This document shows positions 33,516 to 46,300 of a stretch of DNA of 64,000 nt, piece by piece. Each line of letters opens with the position of its first letter. Position 1 is the first letter of the stretch. Under the pieces are notes generated by a model. It worked only from the letters and a program-made list of their open reading frames with translations, did no database searches and was not told where the DNA came from. Source of the stretch: Mesocentrotus franciscanus (taxonomy: Eukaryota > Echinodermata > Echinoidea > Camarodonta > Strongylocentrotidae); the NCBI GenBank assembly GCA_037976565.1, contig CP137670.1:16579216-16643215 (forward strand), given 5' to 3'. The translations under genes and the position numbers were made by a program.

Positions 33516-33785
33516 ATCTACTGGTAATTTGAAGATGTATTCAGCTGTTAAAATAGTTTACCCCCTTTAATTTTCATTTTTAGTTTTAAATATATTTTAA
33601 ACGAAGGATACAAATAAATTACACTATGCACTGTTTTCGAGGCAAAAGTTAAAATTATGGATTTTCTTCGGTGACATGCAAAGTTACTATTTTCTTCGGG
33701 AATGGGAAGTTGTTTGAGGTATATATTGTGTATTTTGTTTCTATGTTATGTATTGAATCGATAGAATTTTTATATTGCATTAGAG

Positions 33786-34030
33786 TGGAGGTAGTGTAGT
33801 CTAGTGGCTAGGTTTCTGGACTTTGAACCACAAGTTACTGGGTTCAAATCCCTGCGGCACCATCAACATCCTTTCGCAAGACATTAATCTACGTTTGCCA
33901 CGCTCAACCCTGGTGTAGTAAGTGGTTGTATATATATATATATATATATAGGGATACCTGGTTGGATTTATTCCTTGAATGCATTGAGCGCTACAGCCGC
34001 CGGAGCTAAGGCCGAGGTAATGATATCCAA
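33786..34030 (+). mobile_element. SINE-1 copy with tRNA-Gln-like head
   Basis: The head has A box TAGTCTAGTGGCTAGG and B box GGTTCAAATCC; the anticodon arm TCTGGACTTTGAACC resembles tRNA-Gln(TTG). The body follows: CATCAACATCCTTTCGCAAG, TTAATCTACGTTTGCCACGC, CAACCCTGGTGTAGTAA. A (TA)n tract is inserted at about 33929-33950. As a tRNA-derived SINE it would be transcribed by RNA polymerase III and moved by a LINE (family knowledge). Confidence 0.8.
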
Positions 34031-36440
34031 AGTACTTTTAAAGGGATTGGTTATCTTTGTATCAGATTCTAAACAAAATCCTGAATTTAGCTCATGCTGG
34101 AATCATAATTATAAACCTTTAGGTCAGTCAGGAATTTTCATGACGTTTACAAGCCGATCGCCCATCTGATTATCAAGATATTTATGATTGGAATTCGAAT
34201 TGTCTAAAACCGTTTTCCCGACGGTTTTTATAACAATAGAGTCTATTGGGGAAAATGAGTATGATTAGACCCGTCACTTAAATATTTTTTTAATTTTTTG
34301 AAGCACTTTATGATCATTTTGAAGCGCAATTATTTCAGGGTTTCAATATGACACCATATCACACACGGTGATAACACGTAGGGCCATGCATCTCAGATTG
34401 TGCATTGTTAAACAATGCCTTTAAAGGAGCAAAGAGACGGTAACGGTTGGATCATGATATGATATGTTTTAGGGAGTGGTTGACAAGTGCTCATGTGACA
34501 GTTGCCCTCCTACCAGTCACTATAATAATAATTATAATGTAAATAAAAATAACAAAATGATAACAATAATAATAATAACAATGATAATAATAATAATAAG
34601 GATAATACATGTAGTAATAATAACAATAATATTAATAAAAAATAATAATATTAACAATTTTTATAAAAATATTGATTTATATGGCACTTAGATCTTTAAC
34701 CGATTACTCCCTGGCGAGCATTCCTACTATTTGTTCATAATGAGGGTATAATGTAATATCTTGTTTGAACGAAATTATTTTCTTCAACCCCAGACCAATC
34801 AGCCTATCCCTAGAACTAGCAACAACAAAAAACAACTACAACTGACCTCTAACATGCAAAACCCTATACATTTGAGGAAATAAAGCCGAGAGCAATAGTC
34901 GCTGGAGCATTGTGTCGAAGGCCCATTAAATGTTGATTGAGTACCCCGAAATATCTTTCTCTATTTGTTGGATCTATTTACCCAATGTTTAGTCATTGCT
35001 CTGCTGAAATACAATAGTGATCATGTATATTGAAAACAATTATAATAAATGAAATGAAATGTAATAACTGCCTTAAGTCTTTAGTGTTGTATATTTTTTT
35101 GGCTCACTGTATTATTAATTAATGTGGTTTTTACCTACACTTTGTTATCAATAAGTTCATTTCTTCTTCCAAATTCTCCATTTCTTGAATTATTCTCATC
35201 CTGCTTTTTCATTTGTCCTTTGTTTTTATCTCAACTTTTACCTAAACCCTCTCCTATTCGCCCTCCCTTCTATCACTTCTTTTTATTATCGTTTTTGTCT
35301 CCGTCTTGAATATCACACCTACAATTTCTATTTCTGTCAGTTTCATTCCTCATTTCAATTTTTAAACATAAGTCATTTTAATGTCACTTTTTGTAATTAT
35401 ATGTGTGGTTAAATTTGTTGTAAATATTATTCTTTCTGCTGTTATTTCTACATTACAATTGTCTATTATGAATATTTTGTGTAATGGTTTTGTATATATA
35501 TTGTTAAAAGTTGTTTTTATCCAGGGCCCTAAATGACAGCAGTTTTATTTAACTGAAGAGGCAGACCTGTTTGAATAGAACTGAAATTAATAATAATCAT
35601 AAATAAATGGATAAGGGAATTATTAAATTATACACTAACACGTATCGTAAACATCTGCCAAGCAACGAACCGATACCGGACCGGCAGCAGTCCGAAAATA
35701 TAACCCTGATGTAAAAGAATTGGTCGGTTTAGGAATCGGTGTGGGGTCGGTTACCTCAGTCACATCCCAAAACCGATTCCAAAGAGACCCCAAAACCGAC
35801 CGATTTTTGGCCGTTTGACGAAATTTAAATTCTTGTGATATTGGTGTGACTGGGTTATCAGATCTTTCGTGTGATAAGGTTCTAGATAAATAGAATCCTC
35901 ATAACTGAGAATAATACTGTTATAAATAGAAAATGATGGAATAAAAAATACTAAATACGCTTTTTTCATCTGTATGCTCAGTGACGCATGAAATTGAATG
36001 TAATTGTTGGGACTTTACTCATATAATTGATAAATTCATTTTACCGTTACCTCATAATGTAGTATAATATCTTAATAAACGTATCAAAGGTCAGGCATTG
36101 TGGAAGATATTATTAACCCATTATGAAAGACCCTCTCCTGTGAAAATACAACTTTATATCAATGAAAAGCTGACAGTGAACATAGAATGCAAATATAAAG
36201 GATTACAAAATATTACCGCTTTCAGTATTGCACAAAAGCAAATTAAACCTTATTTTCCACACCCAACCGAATTACGAGCCAACATGAGTCAAATTTGCTG
36301 CACTTACGGTGGCGATATAACGTGTGGACCCGATCGGCTCGCCTAAATAGCTCAGGCAATGAACCGTGCTTAATGAATGCAAAGTCATTGTGATGATTAT
36401 GCGCACTCCACATGAGATGATGTCGTCAAGTCAATCGCTA
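34031..36440. other. Intergenic with AAT microsatellite, no gene seen
   Basis: AAT/ATA-rich microsatellite at 34515-34670, which creates an artefactual Ile/Asn-rich frame. T/C-rich stretch at 35150-35310. No exon-like structure on either strand. Confidence 0.45.
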
Positions 36441-36443
36441 TTT

Positions 36444-36610
36444 TTTTAGGTCGTCAACTTCCGATTTTCATTTTCAGAGAGCTATTACTCTTCTGACAAA
36501 CACTTAAATAAACATATAATTGATATCATTTTAATCTATGGCTTTCCGTTGAATTATAATTCATCTATTTAATTGTTCACTTCCGTCAGGCTCTTTAATG
36601 AATGAACTAC
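36444..36610 (+). repeat. Match to the block upstream of gene 1 (8028-8215)
   Basis: Shares GTCAACTTCCGATTTTCA, CTATTACTC-TCTGACAAA-type and AATCTATGGCTT-like words in the same order and strand. About 40 bp of MITE-A-like sequence follow (GTCTGCATACATAACTTATTGCTATGT). Confidence 0.6.
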
Positions 36611-36669
36611 AGTACTTAGAATCCAGTCTGCATACATAACTTATTGCTATGTCGGGCAAGAATTGGAAA

Positions 36670-39220
36670 ATCTTCCTGGTTTTAAAGAACAAACTTTCTT
36701 TAAAGAGAATACATACAATTTGAATGTTTGTAAACCTGTATATTGGTTCAATATAATATCAACCAATAAAAACAAGCAGGGTTCAATCCCCATAGCAGTT
36801 GAAGTGAATAGTTTGTTACTAGGGGCTCATTCACAGCCAAATACGTACAGAACCAACTCGCACGTTTCAACCAAGTTTTTGCAATCACAGTTGTTTTTGT
36901 TGTTGTTGTTGGTTGTAATGGCGTTTTCCATCGTCGTCGTCAGTGTGAGAGGGCGCAGTTTCTGGTCCTCTCTTCGTATTTTTGCTCTGTTGGATCGACG
37001 ATAGCCTGTGGCGTTGTGTTTATGAAATTAAGAATGTCAGTAAAATTGTAGTAATTATTTTCTGTATTGTTATGTAGCTTGTTATTTTAAAGAATAAATT
37101 AGGAAAGAAAGGATGAAGTGGTTGAATATTAGTTGCGTTTAGTTCATTATGTTAAGACGTTAGTTTGAAGCCTCTCTTCATTATAATGAAACCAGCGATG
37201 TATACCGAGGATAGCTAGAAGTGTACATGTATCATGTATAGTCAGTAACCATGGTTGCAATTTTAGTACCACCTGTCACGTCCTTACCTCTTCTATTCTA
37301 TTTCGATCCGAAAACAAAAAGTGAATCATCTTAAAACATAAAATAATAATAAATATGATGCTAATAAATAATACTCTATTTTATATCTGAGCATCACAGT
37401 TCGTTGTACCTTCCACTGCCTTTTAAAGTGCGGGTTCAAAGAAAATCACAAATATGGCAAATAACATATTACTAGAAACTGGTAAGCTAATAGATGGCCA
37501 TCGTACAAGTTGTAGGTCAACTACAAATCGGATGATTTATAAAAATACAAATAAAACCACCTCCATAGCATCTGGGATATGCGAGAGATTCGCCAGAAAA
37601 ATAACGATGTTTTAATGCCGTCACAATATGAACCAATCCTGCCCAAGCAGACGACATCCCATAAAGAATGAACATAATTGCAATGCTATTATTTCTCAAA
37701 TTATAATGAGTTTAGTGTATATAAATGTGATGGAATTTTACACCATTAAAAAGGGATATGACCCGATTCTGATAACTAAATTATTTTGTTTGTAAATACA
37801 CAGGATAGGGGTTAATGAACAATCAAAGAAACCACACTTTCAAATTTAAAACCCCCGGGAATGAAAGCATGGACGCATTTGTTCCTCTTGAAACGCCGAA
37901 CATAGCGCGGTGTATGCAGCTGAAAATACAATGGCGTCTTATTTTGTTTACAAGCGACGGATTCCTTTATTTTTTTATCGCTGCATTTTTCATCAAATAA
38001 TACCATGCGCGGGGTTTAGAGTGAGGCAATAGATTAAACATTTAGTCTGACGGTAGTGAAGTAAGAGAAATAACTGAAGGGAAGACGACGAAACAGGCAC
38101 TGAAAATGTGTGAGATGCCATGGGACATCGTCTGCTTGTGCAAATCATGTTCAACATGTGACGTCACACATCTCAGCAGCGATCGGAGGGCTGTATTTAA
38201 GAGTTTTGTAATTCATAATAATCATTACTTCGAATGTTTCCGAGCATGGAATTTTGATAACCTTGTCAAATCAAAGTGTTACCTTTGCAATAATGACAAT
38301 AAAGTTAGTTTTTAAAATCAATGAACCTGATCTTTAAACAAGCTTCCACCTTTTCTCTACATTCCTCGTTTACTAGTAATTGACATAGATTTTGATTGTT
38401 GGTCTTGAGTGCTCTGTACATTCTCCTTAGCTCAAGTTCAGATTTCAAATTCGACGTGCGCCCAACGTACGCCGGGAACGTTTTCTGTCGAGAACGATGA
38501 TGTGAACGCCTGGTCAGTCGGGCCAGTAGTATGTCTTTTAGTTTATGTAAGTTTCTCTCCACATAACTCCTGGGGGCCGTTTCTCGAAACCTTCATAAGT
38601 CTAACTTCTTGTACATCCTATTAAAAGGTTTTTTGTATCGAATTAACACGCATTTCTATGAGATGTCCACGAGGTTAGACTTATGACGGTTTCGAGAAAC
38701 TGGCCAACTATTTAATTTACCTGCTTTGCATAATGGCATCTCTACGAATGGAATCCACTTTGCATATATTAACTGTTGCTATGGCTGGTAAGCCTCTAAA
38801 GCTGTTGTGCCGTTATAGTGATATCAAATTGTTTTGAAGAGGTATTCATACGGTGGGTAAGCACTTGTTACCAGGTGGGGAAACCTCGGGCAAGCTGACG
38901 TCAACAAGAGGGACGTTAGTGTTCGTGAGCTAGGCGAACATTTAATTATAGTGGACCATAGGACTCCTGGAATAGTAAATATAGGATCTGACAGTCGGTG
39001 CGAAAAAGGTAAGGGCAATTTCAAATTATTCATTTCATGCAGTCAACATGGTTAAGTTTTTAAACAAATTGTCAAACTTGGGCGCTAATATACTTTCGCA
39101 CCTTGCGTGCATCAGTTCGTCACACTCAAATTACGTGTAGAGTCTACGGAGTGGGAATAAGGAAATCATTGCGTGTGGCGGAGTGAAGCACACCCGTTGG
39201 CGGTTCGAAATTACATGCAT
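36670..39220. other. Intergenic between genes 1 and 2, no gene seen
   Basis: Short frames without domains. Includes the MITE-B remnant near 38250-38325 and the MITE at 38573. The frame at 36663-37004 starts with moderate composition but has no recognisable motif. Confidence 0.4.
38573..38705. mobile_element. 133-bp MITE (GGCCGTTTCTCGAAAC ends)
   Basis: GGGGGCCGTTTCTCGAAACC and CATAAGTCTAAC are mirrored by GTTAGACTTATGACGGTTTC and GAGAAACTGGCC. Inverted arms of about 35 bp around an AT-rich centre. GGGCC-GTTTC ends are widespread in small marine-invertebrate MITEs (general knowledge). Confidence 0.82.
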
Positions 39221-39224
39221 TAAA

Positions 39225-39800
39225 GGGAAATCCTAACTTAACAGACAACTACCCTAAAAGAAAACATTAAAATCAGAGAAGCAAACTGGTGAAGGTTTGA
39301 ATTGATTTGAACAAAAAATAAGAGAGTTATGAATTTTTGAAAGTAGTAATTACTTTACTGAATCGGTAATGTCGATGTGACAGAAGTGCTGGACTACCTT
39401 TCCATCAAGTTGTTTCAACGCATGAAATTATTAAAAATGTAATTTTTTCAAAATGCATGATTCGGTCGGGGCTTTTCTTTTTAGAGGACCTATACTAATA
39501 TTTTATTCCTAATATATTTTGAGCAGTGCCTCAAGCGAAAAGGCACTTAATAGAAAAAGGGAAATGAATGATATTTGTGTATACAACAAACGGGAGATCT
39601 GTCCCATGACTACGTCACAGTCCATGGACTAAATTGCAAATTTGAGATTCGCATGGATTTATAAAATAGTATTTCAAACATTCGTAACTCCCTTATTATT
39701 GGTCTGATTTATTTCAAACTATCGCCACTCTGTTTCTTTTATTTGTATGCTTCCATACCAGTGAAATGATTAAAAGGGCTGGACTGCCCTTTGATTAGCG
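39225..39800 (+). repeat. Match to the block upstream of gene 1 (8225-8770)
   Basis: Colinear similarity including GAGAAGCAAACTGGTGAAGG / GAGATGCTAACTGGTGAAAG, AATCGGTAATGTC, AATGAATGATATTT, TTTCAAACATTCGTAA and TTACAAGGG/TTAAAAGGG words. It lies 545-1120 bp 5' of the gene 2 start codon. Confidence 0.65.
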
Positions 39801-39959
39801 CCCAAACGTGCATGCCCAAAGGATTTCCAGTTCTAAATTTAATTCTGGTTGAGTTTGTTTTATTCCCATTGTGGGACTGTGTGGTAAATTCACTGCTACA
39901 CTAAGCTTTAAGGGCTAGGTGATAATATGAAATATTATATTGATATCACCTAGCCTTAA

Positions 39960-40140
39960 TAAACCATTTCCGTTATGGAATCAAATTTTATGCATACATC
40001 TTTGTTAAATTTCATGTTACCAATAATTTCATTCACCTGTTATGAATAATTACATTTAAATAGTCAGAATGCGAATTACATACATTAATTGTTGCTAGGT
40101 CGGACACAAATTATGGATTATCCTACCTATAGCTAACAAC
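39960..40140. mobile_element. MITE-A fragment
   Basis: Left-half family words in order: AACCATTTCCGTTATGGAAT, TTTTATGCATACATCTTTGT, AATTTCATTCACCTGTTAT, GTCAGAATGCGAATTACATA, TTGTTGCTAGGTCGG. The right arm is missing. It is immediately upstream of gene 2. Confidence 0.7.
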
Positions 40141-40304
40141 ACGTAATTTCGAAACCTACAATTTCAATATCTACATGCAATCAGAAATAATAACACCAAC
40201 AAATTGCGTTTGGGAAAGATTTGTCAGTAGATTGTGGATTTTTAAAAGTGGAATCAGTGTATTGGCAGTGTTCGCCAACTTCACTTTTCTTTTACTTTTC
40301 CTAG

Positions 40305-40380
40305 CGATTCTCAGTAAAGGTGCGGATAAACCAAGGTTCTAGACATGCAAGTTGTAACTATAGATGAGAATATACCCTCG
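40305..40380 (+). CDS. Gene 2 exon 1 (leader end and start codon)
   Basis: Acceptor CTTTTCCTAG, a 40-base leader piece with an in-frame TAA, then ATG 40345 and MQVVTIDENIPS, donor GTAAGT. An earlier non-coding exon is implied by the acceptor. Confidence 0.82.
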
Positions 40381-43300
40381 GTAAGTTAAAACGAACACAA
40401 ACAAGTCTAATGACTGATATTTATGGAGTTTGTTGGAAAGTATGAAATAAGAATAAGAGACTATTTGGGAATATTTTGACGTAATTGTTTGCCCTGCAAT
40501 TTTAAAGCGTGACCCTAGTTTTTCCCAACAGATAGTTGTTGTTGGGGGAGTGTTTTTAATAGAAGTGTAGAAATTGGGAACATTGGCTCAAGCTAAACCG
40601 AGGGTTGTCATTTTCTTTCGCTTATTTATTTTAAATGTTTATCACTTCTTTTTACATTGTAATTTTTCTCGTTGTCGTAAGCAAGATGAGTTTCACATCA
40701 ACTAAGGTAGACATATTCGTACATGTCTATATATTATAACTTTGTTTTCAGCAAATAAATCAACGAAAAAAAAAAGAAAAACAAAGAAAATGTAAATGAA
40801 ATGAAAAGCGAGAAGATGAAAAAGAACTTGATACCTTGGCAGAAATATTATTAATCCGAGGTAGCAAACTTCTAGAAAGTGAAAAAAAGAGATGTCAAAA
40901 ATAAACACAAACTGGGTTGCAAAGTCAGTCCAGCTTCTTTAGAGTAGTATTGCGATTTACATTTCTCACCTTGTGATATCAATACGAGACATGAAATAAA
41001 TTATAGCAACATTCATAGAATGACTTGCTGACCATTTCAACTGTACTCCCACAATAAATTACATTGTAATTTTCGTAATAGTTATTGTTATGAGATTTAC
41101 CCATATATCATTTGTCATAATTAATGCAAAATACAAGCAGTTAACTTATCAACATAAAAGATTTTACATAAATTACCGTTTGTCATTTTGTAAACATCTA
41201 ATCTACTTTGAGGTAACACATAATATATACTTGTTCGTTTATATTGTTTCCAAGTATCTGTCAATGATTTTTTTCCTCCATATTTGTAATAACTATTATG
41301 CCTATGTATTGTAATGTACGTATATATTAATACCATGTGCATGAAGTTTCTAATAAATAGAAATACAATTACAACCGACTGTCCCCAAAATAACAGAGGA
41401 ACCTGAAGTAACATTTACCTTTAATATCGCTTTTCTACTCATTACCTCAGCGATCAAAGTATGCAGCGAAGTACAATGTCTGTGCAGCAACTTCTACGGC
41501 AGTCATCTTCATTTTCTCTGCAATAGGTTCTGCCCTCTGCGGGGCAATAATATATATTCCACTCAGAGGGGTGTATCCTCCTGACGTTTATCAGATTATT
41601 GCTTTCATTCAAGGCGGGGTAAGTTCAACTATACAATCATGCTTCTTTACTTTGTTGCTATTATTATCATTATTCATTTTTTAAATTATGTTTTACTATT
41701 GTTAATATTATTAGGTCATTATTTTTTGCACACCACTGAGGTCAAAGGAATAGTTGAGTTCTTGTTTAAGACCGCAAATGCCTTCAAAGTGCATGGTTAT
41801 TGCTCTTATTCTTATTTATGACATTTCTAGTGCCCTTTTAGAACTTAAAATTGCTATGAAAGTAATTTTAGACCCCAACATAGGTGAATTTAAATTGAGT
41901 ACGATCATACCAATTCGGCTCCACTTAAAAAAAATACGGTGACCGTTAATTAATTAATTAATTAATGATAACAATAAACGGGCCGGCTGGTTGTGCTTAT
42001 CATATAACCAACACGAAAAAGCTAACAAAAAGCCAATATTGGAATTGGCTGGAATAAAACGTATCAGGCGCTATCTTGTTTTTCAAAGGCTGGTTCAAAC
42101 TAACTAAACATTTGTGGGGCACCACAAGTATTATAAATGGTTATATTTATGGACATTTCAGCCATCTCTGAGACGATTTTGATCAAACAAATATGATGTT
42201 GTCATTTAAATTGTAAATTCTTTCAAATTTGACACTCAGTTTTTCATAATCCCACTAAAATTATTTTGTGTAGCGCCCTCTGCAACAAAACTCAACTATC
42301 CTTTAAGCCTTGACGTATGATCTCATAATTATAAGGAAGAAGGGATTAATTTGTATTGATTGATTTCCATTTACCATCGATGTAATTAAGAGTCAGAATT
42401 ATAATTCGCAATTTGTAATGTATGTAATGTATTGCGTTAACTAAAATAATAATCAAAGACAACCTGTAAATATTTAAAGCAATCGCTTTATCAATCATTG
42501 GTTGTACTTAAAATTACCAATCCTTAATTACGAGTGACTGACTAATTATTTGACAAGTTTAAAAAGAAACAGGGAGGAGGAGAGAGGAGGAGAGGAGGGG
42601 TGAGGAGGGGTGAGGAAGGGAGAGGAGAGGAGAGAGGAGGAGGGGAAGAGGGGGAGGAGTGGGGAGAGAGAGAGATTGACAGACAGAGACAGAGACAGAG
42701 ACAGACAGAGACAGACAGACAGAGACAGACAGACAGGGCTATCCCTGTCTGTCTGAGCGAAAAAGAGCGAGAAAAAGAGAGAGAACCGGTGATTTTTTAT
42801 TATGACCTATGATATGTATTGATTCGCCTGATTAAAGTACTATTTTGTTTCTTTCTAAGGTTTATCTTTTAACGGCTTTTCTTGGCTTTGCAACGATCAG
42901 AAAATTAAGATGCACGGTAAGATTTTGCATTATATAACTATGTTATATATTTCAGTGCCTCCAAAAAATTCGAGATGACAACATTCTCATGTGAAAACAT
43001 GAGATCATGTTATCATCTTGGTGTCGAGGTGTCATGGTGTAGTGTATACGTCGCTAGACTGTGAATCACATAGATCGCGATTCGAGTCCCACTGCGGCAC
43101 TAATGTCCTTTGACAAGATATTAATCTACATTTGCCACTATCCATCCAGGTGTAGTAAATGGGTAACCCGTGGGAAGAAATTCCTCGAATGCTTGAGTGG
43201 GTTCTAGGAAAATTACCCCCTGGGCAATTACCCCCCGGAAAATTCTCCCGGATAACTACCCCCCAAGGACAATTACCCCCCGAAAAATTACCCACCGGAA

Positions 43301-46300
43301 AATAACCCCCGCCCGAGTACAACTACTCCCCGAGGACAATTACCCCCGATGACAATAACCCCCGATGACAATTACCCCCATAGGACAATTACCCCCATAG
43401 GACAATTACCCACCAGGACAATTACCCCACCCCCAATAAAATTCCCCGGAAAATTACCCCGACGGACAATTACCCCCAAGGAAAATTACCCCGGAATATT
43501 ACCCCCGAGGACAATCACCCCGAGGGCATTTACCCCGCTGAAATTCAAGATTCAATAGCAAAAGATGATCTGACTCATTGAGAGATGGCTACGAGCCCAT
43601 AAAATACCATGCATGAACCCGCATTCGTTCAAATACTAGCACGCCATTTTCCTCATTACTACACATTTCCCTTTAATTATAATGCATGCAACACCAGTGT
43701 GGTTGCTGTTTTCCATGAAGGATGTAAGTTTTAGGTAATTGTCCAGAGCGTCTCAAAATGCATGTAAATACATTTCTCTGGAGTAGCGTTATTTCAACTT
43801 TTTGTTAGTCACGGTACCCTGTTAAGAAATGAAAAGTTTCTCCCAATCCCAAATTCTTCACAGACTATTTATTTTGCATCCCTCTGGCACTCGTCAAGTG
43901 CTATGTACACAAGTATGGGCTCATTTGTTTATTGATTTAGCGAACGAGCAAAAATAAAAAAGGATAAGACATTAATAAAATGGTAACAAAGTTTGTAATC
44001 AACATACTAGAAACGATTGTAAGTACTGTATGCGGGCACCTCGCCGCCAAATGAACATCAATAAAAAGTAATATATTAGGCCATGACCTTGATACACGAA
44101 TATGAGGATATTCGGGCCTCTCGTTGCCCTTATTTATCATGTTTTTAAATGTAAGGAGCGTGGTAACAATGTAATTTCGAACAAAAAAATATAATATATA
44201 TTCAGGCGCCTTGCTGTCAAAATATTGTCAGCGAGGGAAGAAGAAAGACACTTAATTATCTTTAAAATGTTATTTTCTCCTGAAATTACATACTCTAACC
44301 GTTTCTGATATATATATTTTGTTATTCTCTTGCGGCACCCCGGTTGTAAAACGCTGCTCTGGAGTTACAAAATCAAATTAGATGAATGTACCAGAGAGCC
44401 GCTATTTCATTTTATACCGGTGTGTTGGCTCAGTCAGTAGATCGTCCGCCTCACAACCGGGAGGTCGTAGGTTCGAACCCCGGCCGCGTCATACCAAAAA
44501 GACGTTAAAAGATGGGAGTCGCTGCTACCTTGTTTGGCGTTCAACAATAAGGGGATAGAGTAATGTCGATCTGGCGCTGCTCAGTGGCTGCCGGGCTCAC
44601 GATCAATTGGGCACAAAGAATTTCCATTTTAGGTTTAATAAAATTTGGAGTGGACTTTGATAGATTATTATTACTATTATTATTATTACTATTATTTACA
44701 TTAACATGGCACTGTTTATATAACTTGAAGGCAATTTTTATTTATTTATTTGAGGGCCCATTATACATACACAGACAAATACACGATCAGCTGATTAGAA
44801 AAGTTACAGAGGATGCATAAATAATGAAATCTAACTTTCTAATTTCTTTGTTGGGCTATTTTTGGGGAGACAGGCTGTAACGCGTACTTATCTGCGCGTA
44901 ATGTATTGCTAAATTTTTGAGAAATGTAAATTTTGTACTTTACTCGGTGGCAGAACTGCGGAGGAATTGGGGAACGTCCATCCCCCACCCCCACCCCACC
45001 GAATTGAATGATTTGAAAAGACTGAAATGAACTTCGTAAATAACTAAGAAAACAAAGTTTATGAAATTTTCTGTAAATAGCAATTTGGAGAGGAACTCGC
45101 ATTATACGTCATAGTGTTGCAAATTCCTTGGGCTGATTGTCCTGGGGGGCTGGGGTAGTTTTCCTCGGGGGAAGTTGTCATCAGGGGGTAATTGTCCTCG
45201 GGGTAGTTGTCCTCGGGGTAATTGTCCTCAGAGGGTAGTTGTCCTCGGGGGTAATTGTCCTCGGGGGTAGTTGTCCTCGGGCGGAGTAAGTGTCCTCGGG
45301 GGTAATTGTCCTCGGGGGTAGTTGTCCTCGGGGGTAGTTGTCCTTGGGGGTAACTGTCCTCGAGGGGTAATTGTCCTCGGGGGTAATTGTCCTCGGGGTG
45401 TAATTCTCCGGGGCGTAATTGCTCTTGGGGTTAGTTTTCCGGGGATGATTTTCCAGGGGGTATTTGTCGTGATAACGGCTTGAGTGCCTTATCATGGTAG
45501 CTCGGCTAAAGCAGTGGTAGTAATATTATTGTAGGGCCCTCAAGTAGAACATTATTAATACTGATGAGGCTGCCCTGGGTAAACAAGATGTATTATTATT
45601 ATCATTATTATTATCAGTATTATTATCAGTATTATCATTATTATAGTTATTGTTATTATTAGCATTATTTTCATTATTTATATATTTTTTTAATTATTAT
45701 CATCATTGATATTATTTTTTTTCATTATTATTGTTATCATTTAAGTTATTATTACTACAATCACTATTATTTAAATTATTATTATTAATACTATTATTGT
45801 CATAATTAGCATTATTATTATTATTATTATCAATCTTCTTTTTCAGATCTTGGTTTATATGGTTGCTTGCATCTTGTGCACGTTGGTAAGCCTTTCAGCA
45901 CTTGGATGGTATTTATACAACATCTACCAGCTCTCACAGTTTGGAATCTTCAGTTGGTGTGAAGAAATGTGTTTGGTAAGGAATACAGGGCAGCCTTTCA
46001 AGAAACTGTCAAGGAAAAAGATTTTTGGACATTTGTGGTAATAATTATGCAAGTGGATAATCATTTCTCAAGGACATATATTTGCCCTTGGATAGGTTTA
46101 TTGGCAGTCTTCATTCTTTTCGTAACGGATATCTAAGACCAGGTTAATACATAGTTATTTAGTTGGCTTTCAATTGTTAATTTTAAGTTATATATCACGT
46201 TTGTCATGTTTTAGCACCTTGTAGGCATTTACGATAAGGTCACCTACATCCAATAGGCAATAATATAATCAAATTTAAAGCAAATATCTTTGTGGAGTGC

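Noticed and set aside
42600..42812. Arg/Glu/Gln-rich frame in gene 2 intron 2
   Set aside because: GGA and GACA microsatellite; it does not match any splice phase of gene 2.
44408..44482. Functional tRNA gene
   Set aside because: A and B boxes are present, but the D arm is mispaired and a SINE body with a TTA tail follows, so it is called a SINE.
45181..45495. - strand frame rich in NYPPRTITPED-type repeats
   Set aside because: It is the CAATTACCCCC minisatellite read in a lucky frame; codon usage and composition follow the DNA repeat.
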